From Glandiceps talaboti (taxonomy: Eukaryota; Hemichordata; Enteropneusta; Spengelidae): DNA of 64,000 nucleotides. The stretch covers positions 16,733,142-16,797,141 of the forward strand of contig NC_135556.1 in NCBI RefSeq assembly GCF_964340395.1. The letters run 5' to 3'. This document shows, one piece after another, positions 1 to 13,700 of the stretch. The notes beneath the pieces are model-generated. The model was not told where the DNA came from. It ran no database searches and saw nothing but the letters and a program-made list of their open reading frames with translations. Each line of letters starts with the position of its first letter. The stretch's first letter is position 1. The position numbers and the translations under genes are program-made.

Positions 1-140
1 ACAGTGGGAATTTTAAAGATTTCTGGCTAATAGTGGGTAGTTTGATTTTTTTTCCATGTGAGGTTTGGAATTCCAGAACTTTTACAGTAGTGTATGAACC
101 CCTTGGACAGTTCATTGTCAGGCCAATACAGTACCTTGAT

Positions 141-258
141 TAGTCTAGTTCCTGATGACCATGTTCCGATTTCTACTACACTATCTCCACAAATTACTGT
201 ATTGATGAGTGAAGATAAAGTAGTGTAAATTGGAACACGGTTGTCAGGAACTAGACTA
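141..258. mobile_element. Palindromic foldback element (MITE-like) in PCF11 intron 2
   Basis: Two arms of about 46 bp (141-186 and 213-258) are imperfect reverse complements around a 26-base loop. Both ends read TAGTCTAGTTCC when read inward. The flanks 132-140 (taccttgat) and 259-267 (tcacttgat) match at 7 of 9 bases, which suggests a worn 9-bp target duplication. No coding capacity. The terminal TAG and 9-bp duplication resemble the other foldback elements of this window, and 9-bp duplications are typical of Mutator-like transposons. The class is an inference. Confidence 0.55.
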
Positions 259-734
259 TCACTTGATGTACAAGTTTAAAGTGTACAATACATAAACACA
301 CTGTCTACAATATTTCTAGAACATCACACTCCATGTCTTTTTTTTTTAATTTATTAATCTTTATCTCCAAATTTAATACATGAGATGCCACATAAACATA
401 CATGACGGCACAACTTCTAGCAGTAACCATCTAATGCAAACAGCTCGTATGTGTTAAACATGTTGAATTCATTCAAATTATATATTCTCATGGAATATTT
501 TCCCCAATTCCAGAAGACAATCCATCACCAGTTCTTTCTGAAGAGATTCTTTGCATGCTTCTGGAAATTTACGACATTTTGAATTCCACTGGTGTCTTTT
601 TATATAGAGTATCAAGACTTCTCACTCTCAACCCACAAAATGATTATCAACTCTCCAAAACTTTATTGGTGTCGTGTTGCATCAAGGAACTGGGAAAAAA
701 AGCTTGAGAATATCTGAAAGCGATTGATGCTAAC

Positions 735-3700
735 CTTTTCAAAAACTCCACAAAATGTCTCAACAATATTATGTGTAAAGAAGCCTTGATATGTTCCACT
801 TATGTTTTTCAAGATTGAATCTAACAGGTAGAGAACAGGTAGCTTTTCTGTGGGTTTCGCCTGCATAAAACAACATGGATGAAAAATGGTGGTTAGGGCT
901 ATGCTTTGCTGTACATCACTTCATCACAGACCTAGATAACAAGATAAAACTTGAGAGAAGATTATTAGTATGGTCATGGTTTGTGCACAATGTATTTCAT
1001 TCCTAGTGAGGTAATATCCATTACAGATTGTCAGAATGATGGTTTCTCATCTGTATCTGTATATGTATATGTATAGAATGATAGTTTTATTTTTCATTTC
1101 TGTGTGTGTGCATGAATGCCAATGTATGCTTTACTGTAGAGTGACGAGAACTGACAAGTGGCTGGTATCCATCACACTACAACACTAACTCCAATTCACT
1201 ATAGATATGTCAATCTTGTTACGAGCGACTTGAAAAAAAACCTTGAGATATCAGTACAAAGCAAAATTCTGAGATATAGCAAAAAGTCTTTGGTAAGTTG
1301 ATACTAGTACATGGTAGTCTTGGTGGGTTCCAAGGTATGGGGTCTGTTTTTTGTGTATGGAAAGACCTGTGACGATATACAGCAGAAGTCACCATCAAAT
1401 CTGGGTTATATTCGCTCACAGAATTCAAGAAGTCTTGGATAGTACAACAAAAACGTCACTCATGTTTACCACTGTAAAAATGTTAATGACACTAAGCTGA
1501 AAGCAAGGTTGTTAACCTGTTTTGTATGGTACTTAATGTTTCATCAGCAGGTGTTAAATTTCCTAGAATTCCATGTGAGAATTCATCCTTTTACTCTTAG
1601 TGAATTACAATTTTTGGTAGAATCATACAGACTGTAACACCATATCTTAAGCCACCATAGCCTTCCTGTATGATTTGAATTTGTAACATCCAGGGTTATG
1701 GTGTTGTATGTACTACCCTTTGGCATTACATTAAACATTACCGGTACCTACAACTTACGGGAAAACAGCTTTCCTTTCTAACCCACGTGTCATAAGCATG
1801 CATCTGTATTTTTAAAGCCATTAAAAGTTTCCTTTCAGGGATAGTATAGCCTATGTACGAGAGCTTGAAATTACTGACATTTTTTAAGGTCAATGGCATC
1901 TCCAGATCTGGCAGGTCAGAATGGAGTGTACAAAATATTTGCAGCAATGTACATGAAAACCAAAAGTGATTTGACAAGTTGTTCGGCTTTCTGTCTCTGC
2001 ATTTGTGATTCCTGTAGTATAATTTTTTTTTTCAATATTGCTAGCAATCTTAAAATAACAAATTGTCCCTGCTCAAAAAATCCTTCTTTTATACCTAACA
2101 AACATGTCTAGTGTAAATACCTTGTATTGTCAAAACACCAGTAATTCAAACCAAAACATTTGGCCACATTATTCCCAAAATGGACTTTTGCGCACAGGGA
2201 TCTATAAGTGACGAGACAGAACCTCTCTTGATTTTACTGTTTGTTTTGCGAGAGGCTAGTGTGAGTTGTGTTGTTTCTTCTATACTGCTACTGAGTAAAT
2301 TCATTCCAAACATGTTAATTTCCCAAACTGAGCAACTCGGTATATGACTGTTATAAATATTATTTAGATATGTACTAAAAAATTCACTTGCTGTTACTCT
2401 AGCAGAAATGCACAATCGCCATTATACCACACTACAACAGCTCAACTAGTCTTTATCATCAGCTTACAACATACTTTCTATTGATTCTTTTCAACTCTTC
2501 CTCTCTGCATTATTAGAACATTATTACACCTCTATAAGAATTCACATTATTCCAAAGAGTACAGACCAGCATGCGACTGGACTTTCAATTTTTTACAAAT
2601 AATTTTACTTCAATCTTACACTAAATCTAAGATTGTTATATGTTTAGTTGTATTTTTTTTACACAAGCTGCTGCTGGTTATATGCACTGATACGAAGCAC
2701 AGATTTTCCTTGACTTCTTGCATGTATGTAGTTCCAAAACTTCCAGCTTTCACCAAAATGTAGGGTGTTTTTTTAACATGAGTAAATTAATAAAATATCC
2801 TTGTCCTCGTCAAAGTCATTCTGCTTAACAATTCCAGTGACCACTAAGTTCATTTTTTTTGTCTTTGGAACAATTTGACTGAGACAGAGTATCCCATTTT
2901 CAAGACTAACTATTGCAACTTTAAATGCTTTTTAACATGATGTACTGGAATACATTCTTCAGTAAGTAGCGATAGTTAGCTATGGCAATGGAAAGGTGAG
3001 AATTATTATCTGTACATGCATGCATGAATGAATCAACCAGTGAAGAATTCCAAATTTCATTTCATTCATACGATTTCGCAGAATTGCTGTATTTGATGCT
3101 TTTTTTACCAAATTAATTTTTAGCTAGTGGTTACTGTAAGAAAATGTCATTTTACACCCATCCACGAATATCAAATACATTAAATGGGTCCCAATGACCC
3201 TAGGTTAAAGATGGAGAGATTCACATTAATTCAAAGAAATCATTAGTGCTCATATTTGCAAGCTATTCTCATTCCAGGTTGAGGCACACTGGTGAAATTA
3301 TGCATATTCTTATCACATAGCATAGACTTGTTCACTGCTTCATACAGAAGTTTGATATCTTTTTCCTGGTTTGCCAGTCAAGAGGATAGGAGCAAGTCTT
3401 GGTGATAGGAGTTAAATGATAATTCCTGGCATGCAAAGGTTTTTTTGTTTTTTTCCCCCCAAATTCAGAAGAAAATTCTTTTGTACAGAGTACCTTTTCA
3501 TAACTTGAGGCTGTTCTGATAGGCCTGGAGTATCACCACAAATGGAGAACATAAAGTCATGTCTGCATGGAAACTTTGAAATGTTTTTATTTCAATGCTC
3601 CAAGACAAATAGGGAATGGAATTTGTTTGGGGAAAATAAGTTAAATAATAGCAGATATGGAAAAGGGCCATGTTATCACAGCAAGGAACCGCATGTTCAT

Positions 3701-6253
3701 CCCAAACTTTGAAGACAATGAATTTCTTCCAATAATATAGGTTTCACTTTAGTATGGGAGTCGAGAACATCTCTCTTTGTTTGAATATCATTGTCCAACA
3801 CTCAGGAGTATCATTGGAAAAAATCTATTGCCTTCAAAATATACGATGAACTGGTACAAGCTGCAATTGCTCGTCATCGTATACTGCATGCTTCTTCATT
3901 GCCGACATTCCCTAGTAGAAGTTCTGCAAATCATGGTGTCACAGGATTGCTACAATAAATCTTCTTCAGCAGATTAATGATGATGATGATGAGGGCAACA
4001 CACTTTCTGCAGGAATGAAATTACACAGGTGCTTTCCAGTTGCTGATACTGGAAATGGTGCTGGATTCTGGAACCTTCATCAGGAACAGCATCTTTGTAC
4101 TGCTATTCAGGAGGCTCTCCTACTTCAGGCATCAGGAGGTTACAAGGGACTGGCACTACATTAGGGGCAAGAAAAATCTACCTAGGTTCCTTTCTAGGAG
4201 TAATTTTGGTTGATAGAATACCCAGTCTGGCTTTAGTACAGTAATAGAAAAAAGTCTGAAATCAATGGAGGTAAAAAATGTAGGCAAAAAGGATCAGGAA
4301 CCGAGGTAGATTTTCTGGAGAACATAATACATGTACACTAATCTTGACCATGAATACTTGGACAACCATTGTGATACAAACGCACTAAATCACCATAAGA
4401 AATACACTCACACATGCTGGTATGTTCGTACTTTATTAATTTTAACTATTCCCCTTATCAAAGTCCACATAAAATGCAGTGTAACACAGAATTACTTGTA
4501 ACAGAATGGAGGAAACTACCAGCCAGGACTGTATAATTTTGATTTGTTTTCATACTTTCTTTTCTTTGCATTTTAAATCATAACATCAGAATTGTCTAAA
4601 TTAGATTGGCACATAAATGATATTGCAAACAAATGCTATTTTGACGAGTCATTGGGGGAAAAACCCTGGCTGGTACACCTAATTCTAAATGGAAGTATTT
4701 GTGTCATCTTGGTTTTTGAATAATGTAGAAAGATTTTCTTCTTCTTTTGAAGATAGAGGAGGTTTAAAAGAAGCAATCCTGATGAGATGCAACAGAAAGA
4801 CCATATTATAGCACACACAATCTGTGCTTGTATAATTTTTCATTCTCATTACAAAACCATAATTTCAAAACATCCATTGGCATATGATTAATATTTGACA
4901 GTTTTACATATTTAAAAATTTGATTGAAGTAAAATATTTGCCCCCATTGGTTGATTGGGAATTTACAGATTACTTGATAAAACAACATGAAGGCACATAC
5001 AGGATCATCAGCATGATTTTCTCGTCAAAATGTGTTCAGAATCCAGTAACTTTTATTTCGCAGTGTATGAAAGGGTTCATGAACATTTTGATAAGGAAAT
5101 GTTTATTAAAGTGGCCATATGGATGAACATTGTGTACTTATTTTGGATTTTTAATTTATGCAACAATTTTACCATGGCTTCCTACTTGAGTATCAGTGTG
5201 AAAAAAACATATTTCAAGTCCTTTTTCTGTAACTCAATAAATAGAAAAAAGCATAATAAATGTGCACATACGTACAATAACAAACATTTTACTTTTTTTT
5301 TTTTTTTTTTTTTAGCTTTTTGCGATGTAGTGAGTTACAAACACAGACTTAGTCAATGTTGTCTCACATTAATTTTTCAAGCAGGAAGCCATGGTAAAAT
5401 TGTTTTATAAATTAAAAAGCCAAAATAAATACCCAACCCTCATCCATATGGCTACTTTAAGTAGAATTCCTTGAATTTGTGGTTTTCAAATTGGTACAGT
5501 TGCTGTGCCAATGTAACATTACAAACTGAAATTTTAAATACTGACAGTGGTAAAATACGTACGAAGAAAAAAAAATTGTTCACACATTAGATAGCTAGTC
5601 TTTCTGTTGCCACATGATTTAAGTATGAGTCACCTATAAGTTAATAACTAATAGTGATACAAACGAGGAAAAAACATCACGTGGTGATTAAGCATGCAAA
5701 ATTCTTCGGTAAAAGCATTTGAAATTAAAGACTTTCGTAACCGTTTGTAACGTTACTTTAAACGATTGAAAACAAACCGAAACGACAAAAAATAGCAACA
5801 ATTTCAAGAATTGAACCAAATGATCTTGTTTCACTTTAAATTATTTACAAATTTCCTTTGTTGTCTGGAACTTTTTCGACAAAAATTGCATTTGTAAAAC
5901 GTCACAGCTGATATCGGCTGTGTGGTTTCATTTTACGAACTGCTGCTCGTAAAACTCAAATTTTCTCAGTTCTCCAGAGGCCTTAGTTAGCTACGGTCGT
6001 CAAATAACGATATTGGAACGACCAGAACATCGTTCACAAACTTAAACTATACATATAATAATGGAAACATAAAATCTCAATTAACAATAAAAACCTTGTT
6101 CAATCTTGCTTCGATGAGCCTTACAACGTGCGTAGCGAAGGGAGCATGTTCTTCAGCCAGCATCGTCAGCATATTGATCAACGGTTTGCTGTTGAAGGTC
6201 AGATCAGACAAAGACGACTCGAATTCTTCGCAAAAGCTCTGTTCTTCTGCCAT
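735..6253 (-). CDS. PCF11: PCF11 cleavage and polyadenylation factor subunit, N-terminal part (exons 1-2)
   Basis: Partial gene running off the left edge. Coding exon 1 is 6253-6095 (53 codons, start MAEEQSFCEEF) and exon 2 is 860-735 (42 codons), joined in phase 0 by consensus GT/AG sites across a 5.2-kb intron. Together they encode the first 95 residues of the CTD-interacting domain: SSLSDLTFNSKPLINMLT in exon 1 and EKLPVLYLLDSILKNI in exon 2 closely match animal PCF11. In known systems this domain binds Ser2-phosphorylated RNA polymerase II C-terminal repeats, and PCF11 with CLP1 forms cleavage factor II, acting in nuclear 3'-end cleavage and termination. The next exon (ending the domain) was not found before base 1. 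The ATG at 6253 is preferred over upstream in-frame ATGs because it starts the family-like sequence. Head to head with RAB30. Confidence 0.9.
5090..5275 (+). repeat. Short interspersed A-tailed repeat, copy A
   Basis: Plus-strand copy of a short repeat. A central block near 5113-5185 (ccatatggatga ... accatggcttcct) is shared in reverse orientation with copy B (5303-5480) and with the interrupted copy C in the transglutaminase gene. The right end is A-rich (aataaatagaaaaaagcataataaa), so the plus strand looks like the retroposed sense strand. No tRNA-type promoter boxes were recognised, so calling it a SINE is tentative. Confidence 0.5.
5293..5480 (-). repeat. Short interspersed A-tailed repeat, copy B (inverted)
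   Basis: Minus-strand copy of the repeat also seen as copy A immediately to the left. The run of about 20 T at 5293-5313 is the poly(A) tail on the minus strand, followed by a body matching copy A at many positions (shared block: accatggcttcct, taatttat, ccatatggatga on the minus strand). Copies A and B lie tail to tail about 20-30 bases apart, giving a potential long hairpin in PCF11 pre-mRNA. Confidence 0.55.
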
Positions 6254-6890
6254 CTTGATGTCCGTCTCCACTGTAGACGCCCTTGCTGCCACTGGTGTAC
6301 AGGAAATGGGTGAACGGGACAGAAATTGAAAATAATGTAAAAAAAATTGAGTGCGAGGAAATTCCAGTACGTTCTTTCCCCAATATGGCGACTCCTTCTC
6401 ACGCGTCACAAAATGTGAACAAGCGAGTGCATGATAGATTATGCAAACTGCTCTGTAATTGGATGATAACTGCTGAGGACGCCACCAAGTGTAATGGTTG
6501 GATGTCAGGGTGGCACATTCGATCAAAAATGAAAATTACGCCAATATTTTAAGGGACATTTGCGTCTGAACTAATTATATACTTCAACATATCTTTTGTG
6601 CAGATTATTGGCGTAATCAGTTTGAAATAAATGACAAATCCCTCTGTTGTAATCATTTACATGGATTAATGAATAACCAATCAAAATTAGTGTTACAAAA
6701 CAAGGTAGAGGATTGTTAGCATTTTCACATTTCGTTGATATTTTTCTTATTTTGCTCATTTTGCGTCGACTACAATGGTGTGAAGAATTATCTTTCAGTG
6801 TAAACGTCAACTTTTGCACAATATCGAGTATCTTGTGTAAAAAAATACGAACCGTCACAATCACGTGACGATACAGTCCCGGATGATAAA

Positions 6891-6898
6891 TGACGTCA
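6891..6898. promoter_or_regulatory. CRE palindrome TGACGTCA
   Basis: Exact 8-base match to the CREB/ATF consensus, 23 bases from an exact E-box palindrome, in the PCF11-RAB30 intergenic region. Binding is not shown. Confidence 0.4.
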
Positions 6899-7134
6899 TT
6901 TTCGTTCAGGTGATTACCACTTCCGCTATTCGGTCAGGGTACTGGTTTTGTATTTACCCAATGCTGTCATATCGCCTATTGTATTCGGCCTTTTATTGTT
7001 ACGATTGTAAACAGAATCGGTCCACGTTGAATCCTCTTGCGTGTGCAGGTGTCAGCACCTAAACTCGGACCGTGACTCACACGGTTGTTCTGGCACCGCT
7101 CTTTATAAAAAGACGTGGTCAACGAAAGTACTTG

Positions 7135-7182
7135 CAAACAAGAAAAATCTCGAAAGGAAACTGCAGTTGTCGGCAAGGGCAG
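7135..7182 (+). other. RAB30: Possible RAB30 5' non-coding exon
   Basis: A strong 5' splice site (gggcag|gtatgt, cut after 7182) lies downstream of the TATA-like box at 7104. It pairs well with a pyrimidine-rich 3' splice site (tttttttcag) ending at 7730, which would place a short leader directly before the RAB30 ATG at 7796. The left end is a guess of about 30 bases from the TATA-like box. RNA evidence is lacking. Confidence 0.35.
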
Positions 7183-7795
7183 GTATGTTGTACAATATTT
7201 CTTTTTTTTTATTAAAAAAAAGAAGAGTTTTGATAATAATATTCTATGTTCTCTCCATACACAAACTTTCACTTGCGTTCAAAATAAATACTTTCCACGC
7301 TTTTAATTTTACAGTTTCATAATTCATCTCGACTGATTATAAATTATTAGATCACACAGTGAGTCGACGACATTTATTTCAATGTTCATGAAGATGTCAT
7401 TTGCCATGATTTGGTTTACTTTGTTTTCTACAAGATTTACATATGATGTTCAGTCTTTAATACTGAATGTTTTCATGTTGTCTGTTTTTGGATTCATATT
7501 AGTGTGCAAATGTGTCAACGACATGAGAAACATGATATAGGGAAGTTTCCGAGTTTGTCTTTTACTACAAATGAAGTTGTGTCAACTTAGTGTTATTCTA
7601 AATTATGTTGTATTATTAATAAATACTTTGTGCGGCTGTCTATGAACATGCCTATCACCGCTATAATATGTCTAAGGTGGTAGTTTGTCCAGGTAGCATT
7701 TCTCATCGTTGCATTTCTCTTTTTTTTCAGTAGTATTAAAGTTTTTTGTCAGCGTATTGTCAGATTTGGACACGAATTGAAGTAAAAAATTACCA

Positions 7796-10700
7796 ATGGA
7801 AGATTATCGATATCTGTTTAAAGTTGTATTAATTGGAAATGCAGGTGTTGGCAAAACTTGTTTGGTTAGAAGATTTACACAGGTATGAGATCTCAGTATT
7901 TCTATTCAAGTTACTACACATTGAGACGTTGATGCACAGTCACAAGTGCTGTGTAGGAATGTTTGACTCATAATACCAGGAATACAGGAAGGTTTTGAAA
8001 CTATAAACAGTGGTACTCAAATATTGATTTCAAATTAAGGTTGTCATGAAATGTTGCCTTATTACCAGCACAAATCAAAAGCCTTATAAAAGACTTGCTC
8101 TGGATATGTGAGACTCAACCCTCTGTTTTTTAAAATGAAATCGATTTAGTTTATTTTCCGTTTGACTTTTGTGAAATAACAACATTTGTCATAGGACCCT
8201 CTAATTTATAAAGGGTCTCTGTGAACACCAAAGCCAGAAGGAACACAAGTATATGAATAACTGAATAACTAAGGCAGGAATGTATGAGGAAACCCCAAAA
8301 CTTTCAGATTGTCAAAATGGAAAAGTTGTTATGTACTAGTATGAGATATAATAATCTTGAAAGTTATTAGTTAATTAATTATTGCATGTGTCATCATCAT
8401 GGTATTTCCTGTCTTTTGAATGTGCACAGTTGTGTTTGCACCACAAAAACTTGATATTTTTAGTTAAATCAATAGTTAGGTAGATCATGATAAAGACAAA
8501 TTAATAAGAGGGTGAAACATGTGATAGTGACAACTATTGGTTGTTACATAATATCTTGGGCAATACAATACCTTGAAGTATGCCCTCTAGAGGCAATAAT
8601 ATGACATCGTTTAGCGTAGTTCGCCGATACACCGTGATGAGAGATTTAGGCCGGTATGATAAATGTACTAGCCAGAATCTACCCAGTGACATTACTTCTT
8701 GTATAAAGGCAATAAAAACACATAAATTGATTAGTAAGAGCTGGGAGATATCGTGCTCAAGTACAGTTCTTCAAAGATTCCAGCTGTCCAGAAAATATAA
8801 ATCTTTGCAGTGTTTTGGACTCTTTCCAAAACAATTTAGTGTTCCTTATTCACGTGAATTGACATAACAAATGTATAAATGTAAGTTTATTTAATGTGTG
8901 CTTCTTCTCATGTAGGGACTCTTTCCACCTGGACAAGGTGCTACTATAGGTGTAGATTTTATGATAAAAACTGTCAAAGTTGGAGATGACAAAGTCAAGG
9001 TAAGTTGACATTTAGAAATTAGCAAGATTGGCATAACAACTAGCAGTCAATTCAAAATATTATAAACATATTTATCACTGTTTTCCTCAAAGTGATTTTA
9101 AATATTGTAGGTAATTTGCATATGTCATTATGTTAATTAATTTCTATTGTTGCCAAGGAACAGTATGACAGAATTTCAAATGCAGTAAGAAAACACTGCA
9201 AGCAAGAGTGTAAATAATTACTAGTGTACCCACAATGACATTTATGTGTCATGAGGTTCTGCCATTATTTCATGCGCTTATTGAGTATAGGCACATTTTG
9301 TGAAAAATACAACTGCATGGTCATTTAGTTTCATATACATAAAAACAACCATGCTTATTTGTATACACATATATGCAAATACTATTTTTAGCATTACAGT
9401 GCAGTAGACAGCAAATGTTTACCAAAGGAATTGTAAGTGTGGCAGAACAATTAATACCTTGTGTAATTTTGAGAATCAACTAATAAAATAAGCCAAAGAT
9501 AAACATTGGGAATAAATTATACTCAACATTTATATTATAATCTTTATTGAACATCAAGGAGTAAAAAAAAGAACGAACAAAAAGAAGAAAAAAAAACTGT
9601 ACAAATCGTCACTTAAATGATTCCCGTCCCCTGTGGTATAACCATGATTTGAAAAAGAAAAAAAAAAGAGATAAAAACAGAAAGAATTCAGGTACAACAA
9701 TTTTGCTGTCTTCTTACCTGTGCATAGTATTTAACCTTTTTATAATCTAAATTTCTCTGGGGTTCATTTTGTTGGCAAAGGAGTGTAATTGGTCACCAAA
9801 GGAAGTCAAACCTGCCATTCAACTGCATGCTGCACATCAAATGAATTGCTTACTAAAAGTTTGACATTGCTTTTAAATATAAATCTTGGCATTGTGCATT
9901 ACTTGTTTCTATTTAGAAATTTGACAACATTTGGATGCAAAAAAGAACTTTTTTGTACAGTACCAGTGTGTGTGTGGGGGGGAGGGGGGAGGGGGTAATC
10001 AATCAATTGAATGTGTGTAAACATAATCAAGAACACTGAACAACAGTACAAGCTGTCCATCCATTTATAGCAGCATTAAAACATACCACTCTTATAAAAG
10101 GAAAATACTATACTCTTTAATAGTCACACAGCATGCAAAATTATAAATGTATTAACGTGAAATATATATGTCATAGTCATGTGACTTTTGTTACTTTAGA
10201 TTGGCAGTGGATATATGTTAATTTTTAGTTACAATCATGTAAAATATATTTTGTTTCTTACATGGCCTTGAAGCTTCTTTGTTTCAAAAGTGATTATGTG
10301 AGTGGATTATGTCATTCCCAGAAGGGAATATTATTTATTATTGTTATTATTTCATTTTGTGAACATTTTGCACTGACTGTCTCATTTCAAACCCAAATCT
10401 GAGTTGGAAGTATGATGTATTAGTATCAGAAAAATATCATACATTTTGCCATATAGATCAGTGACCCCCCAGTAAGAAAATGTCATAAATACTGACTTGT
10501 ACATTAAACACATCAAGTATTACTGTCACATCATAGACCCTTCAGGATACATTTATCATGATGTCATATTTTCCTGTTATTTTAAGAGGCTATATCATGA
10601 TGAATGTGAACTGCATATTCATCTCGTATCTATTTTTGTCATATTAAAAATGGCACTTGACATTTTACCTCTCAAACAATATATAAAGCAGGTGACAGTT

Positions 10701-13700
10701 TTTTTATTATGCAAGTTCTATATCAATCAAGTCAATTATGATTTCATAATTTACTGGAATGAATTAATGTAGGGAGAGATTTTAAATTGCAGCATTCCTA
10801 ATATAATGTGTAAAATGTGATCCTCAATAACTCTTACGTCATAGATATAATATTAAAGTCGGTTATGTGATAGATGTTATGAAAAATAATGGCATTTTAA
10901 GGCATTATAAATTAGATATGGCAGAAATAAGTAAATATCCATTGTTTAGCTGTGTATTTTGAAGTTGGAAAACAAAACAAAATCCATAGTTCAGCTGGGT
11001 ATTTTGAAGTTGGAAAACAAAACAAAATCCATAGTTTAGCTGGGTATTTTGAAGTTGGAAAATAAAACAAAATCCATAGGTCAGCTGGGTGTTTTGAAGT
11101 TGGAAAACAAAACAAAATCCATAGTTCAGCTGGGTATTTTGAAGTTGGAAAACAAAACAAAATCCGTAGTTTAGCTGGGTATTTTGAAGTTGGAAAATAA
11201 AACAAAATCCATAGGTCAGCTGGGTATTTTGAAGTTGGAAAATAAAACAAAATCCATAGGTCAGCTGGGTGTTTTGAAGTTGGAAAATAAAACAAAATCC
11301 ATAGGTCAGCTGGGTGTTTTGAAGTTGGAAAACAAAACAAAATCAGAAAATTAATCAAAAAGACCAACCCAGGAGTCATTTTCATAAAATGAAGATCAGT
11401 CAATTTACCAATTTAGTGAAATGGTGGAAAAATGAAATAGACATGTACTAGCTGTTTATAATCATCTTAAAATGAAAACATATCTTTCTCATATAATTTA
11501 CTACAAGCTTGGTGAGCAATTTTTCTAATGAAATGGAAAAATTAAATCATTAGATGTGACTTATGCTAAATTAGATAAGATTTGAATAGATAGCAAGATT
11601 AGAGGATACTTTGATTTTAGTAATTCCCATGGGGGAAAACAACGTGCTCATTAAAAACAAATGAATGATAAAATAAACTGAGCTGAAGGCATAGACAAAC
11701 TGGTGATAAGTGACAGGGTGTGGAATTTAAATAATAAAAAGATATAAAGAAGATAAAATCTGACTGTGTGACACTCATGTTAAAAGTTGAAATTGTCTAG
11801 AGGGAAAATGATATTTTGCAATGATTAGTAAAATCCATGGGTCTTGAGTCAGCCATTCACCTTGGTGCATCTCTTACCAAGCTCATTATTTTTATAATTG
11901 ATATTTACTATAAGTTATATAATAACAATCACCCCCATATACTGTATGCTATTTAAACATCTTTCTTGTCCATATACCAAAATACTGCTGTAACACACAA
12001 TGCATAGCATTGGTAACCACACAGTGCAAGTTAATTTATTACATGTAAATTGAATTTCTGTAAACCATAGCTGTACTTGGTAATTGACTGAAATACGTAA
12101 CATCTGGAATGTATCTAGGAAATGAAAACAAAAATTCAACTAGCAGCATGATTGAAACTGTGCTTAAAAAGAGCAGTCACTAACCCCATTCTTTAATTGA
12201 GACTTGATGAAAATTTAATATTCTATGTCGCGATCTTTTGACACATACATAGATTTTCTCTAACAGATGTCGACGTAATAGTATATTAATATTAAATTTA
12301 GTGCCAGTCAGAGAATGATTTCCGTCTGAAATTCACTGTAAATTGTATCTACTCCAAGTTATTTGAAGTCATAATGATCATGAACAGGAAATAGAAAGTT
12401 TCAAATTTCAGGATACAGTATGAATTATGAATTATGAATCATACATTTCAAGTTTTCCATCATTATGGAATTACTGATATGATCAGTGCAAGCTTATACT
12501 GTCTCCTCATATTTTTTTATGTAATAAATCTTGAACCACAGCTGGAACTGTAGACACAATGAAATATACCTATAATGAGTGTTGTATGTATTAATATTAT
12601 AAAATATATTTTGCAACAAAATATAGTTTGAAGCTGAACACAATCATGTTGTACACAGACCAGTGCAGAAATACTAGCAATGCACCAAAATAAATACAGA
12701 ATTGATGTAATAATGCTGAATGGGTTTGAATGTAAAAATTACCATAAATCCTCAGTGATCCGAACATATCCCATTATTTATATTATGCTTTTTGTGATAT
12801 CTGATTTTTTTTAACCGTCATGGTTATTTTTACAGTAACAATTTTAGAGAATTGTAAATCTATGACATCGTACGATGCCGTTTGAGGTGTGAAGAGCTGC
12901 AATGAGTGTTAATACACAATGTAATGACATCTCATGACTTCTAGGTGAATTTAGAGGGCACTGAGTGCGGAGTGTTTTTTTAAGAGTATAAATGTTAACA
13001 GGTCAACGTTCTAGTCAAGGACAATGTCATCAACCTGATTCACCTTTGTATGATATATATTCTAGGATAGTAGTGTAATCCCTAGGTTAATTGGAGCATA
13101 TACTTGTAGTATTATCTTGGCGTCAGTTTACACTATTCCTTAAACTCAATCTGTCTAATAGAGTCACATACACATAATATGAATTATAATTAGAGAGAGG
13201 TGCTATTTTCAATCTACTAAATCATTGAGATGTACTATTTTCAGACTTCAAAACCATAAAGAAAAACAAAGAATTTAAGAGAAAATGTAAAATTTTAGAT
13301 GGGTCATTGAATTTTAGTGAAAGTCATGATTAACGCTGAATAGTTAAATCATTTCATGATCAAGGTCTGAAGTAGACGGATCGAAATGCTACATTCACTT
13401 CTACTGTACTATGCAAAGTGCTAAGCACTCGTATATTATTGCCCCAGTAAAGAAATGTTTTTAAATATTTCAATACAGATGATAAATTTCCCCACTGTCA
13501 ATACATTCCTGATACATGTAAATAGATCGAGACAGAGCTCTTCAGTATAGATGTATGTTTGTAGATTTACTACACATAATTTACTACTGTTACACTATTC
13601 TTTCACATGCAACTATATGAATGATTTATTTAATTATAATTTATACGTAATTTAAGGGGGAGGGGGTGATTTCATTCCAATATACCTTGATCCACCTAGT

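Larger units (their letters stand above)
861..6094 (-). other. PCF11 intron 1 (5.2 kb)
   Basis: No convincing coding sequence was found. Short open frames here have no recognisable domain. It contains the tail-to-tail pair of short A-tailed repeats at about 5090-5480 and a short trinucleotide tract (gat) near 3977. The rest appears to be unique AT-rich intron. Confidence 0.6.
6254..7182. promoter_or_regulatory. Shared PCF11/RAB30 head-to-head promoter region
   Basis: The PCF11 start codon (minus) and the putative RAB30 5' exon (plus) are less than 1 kb apart. The stretch contains a perfect palindromic CRE (TGACGTCA, 6891-6898), a palindromic E-box (tcacgtga, 6861-6868) and, on the RAB30 side, a TATA-like tataaaa at 7104-7110. 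Local CpG content is higher than in the flanking introns. These motifs are seen directly; that they drive both genes is inference. Confidence 0.5.

Noticed and set aside
479-625. A minus-strand open stretch reading QWNSKCRKFPEACKESLQ with a possible upstream AG
   Set aside because: It does not resemble the next part of the PCF11 CTD-interacting domain and ends at a stop soon after. With no start, no donor and no known match it is not called, though an alternative terminal exon cannot be excluded.
10912-11403. 163-codon minus-strand frame with 15-residue repeats
   Set aside because: Follows from a 45-bp minisatellite in a RAB30 intron; no independent sign of coding.
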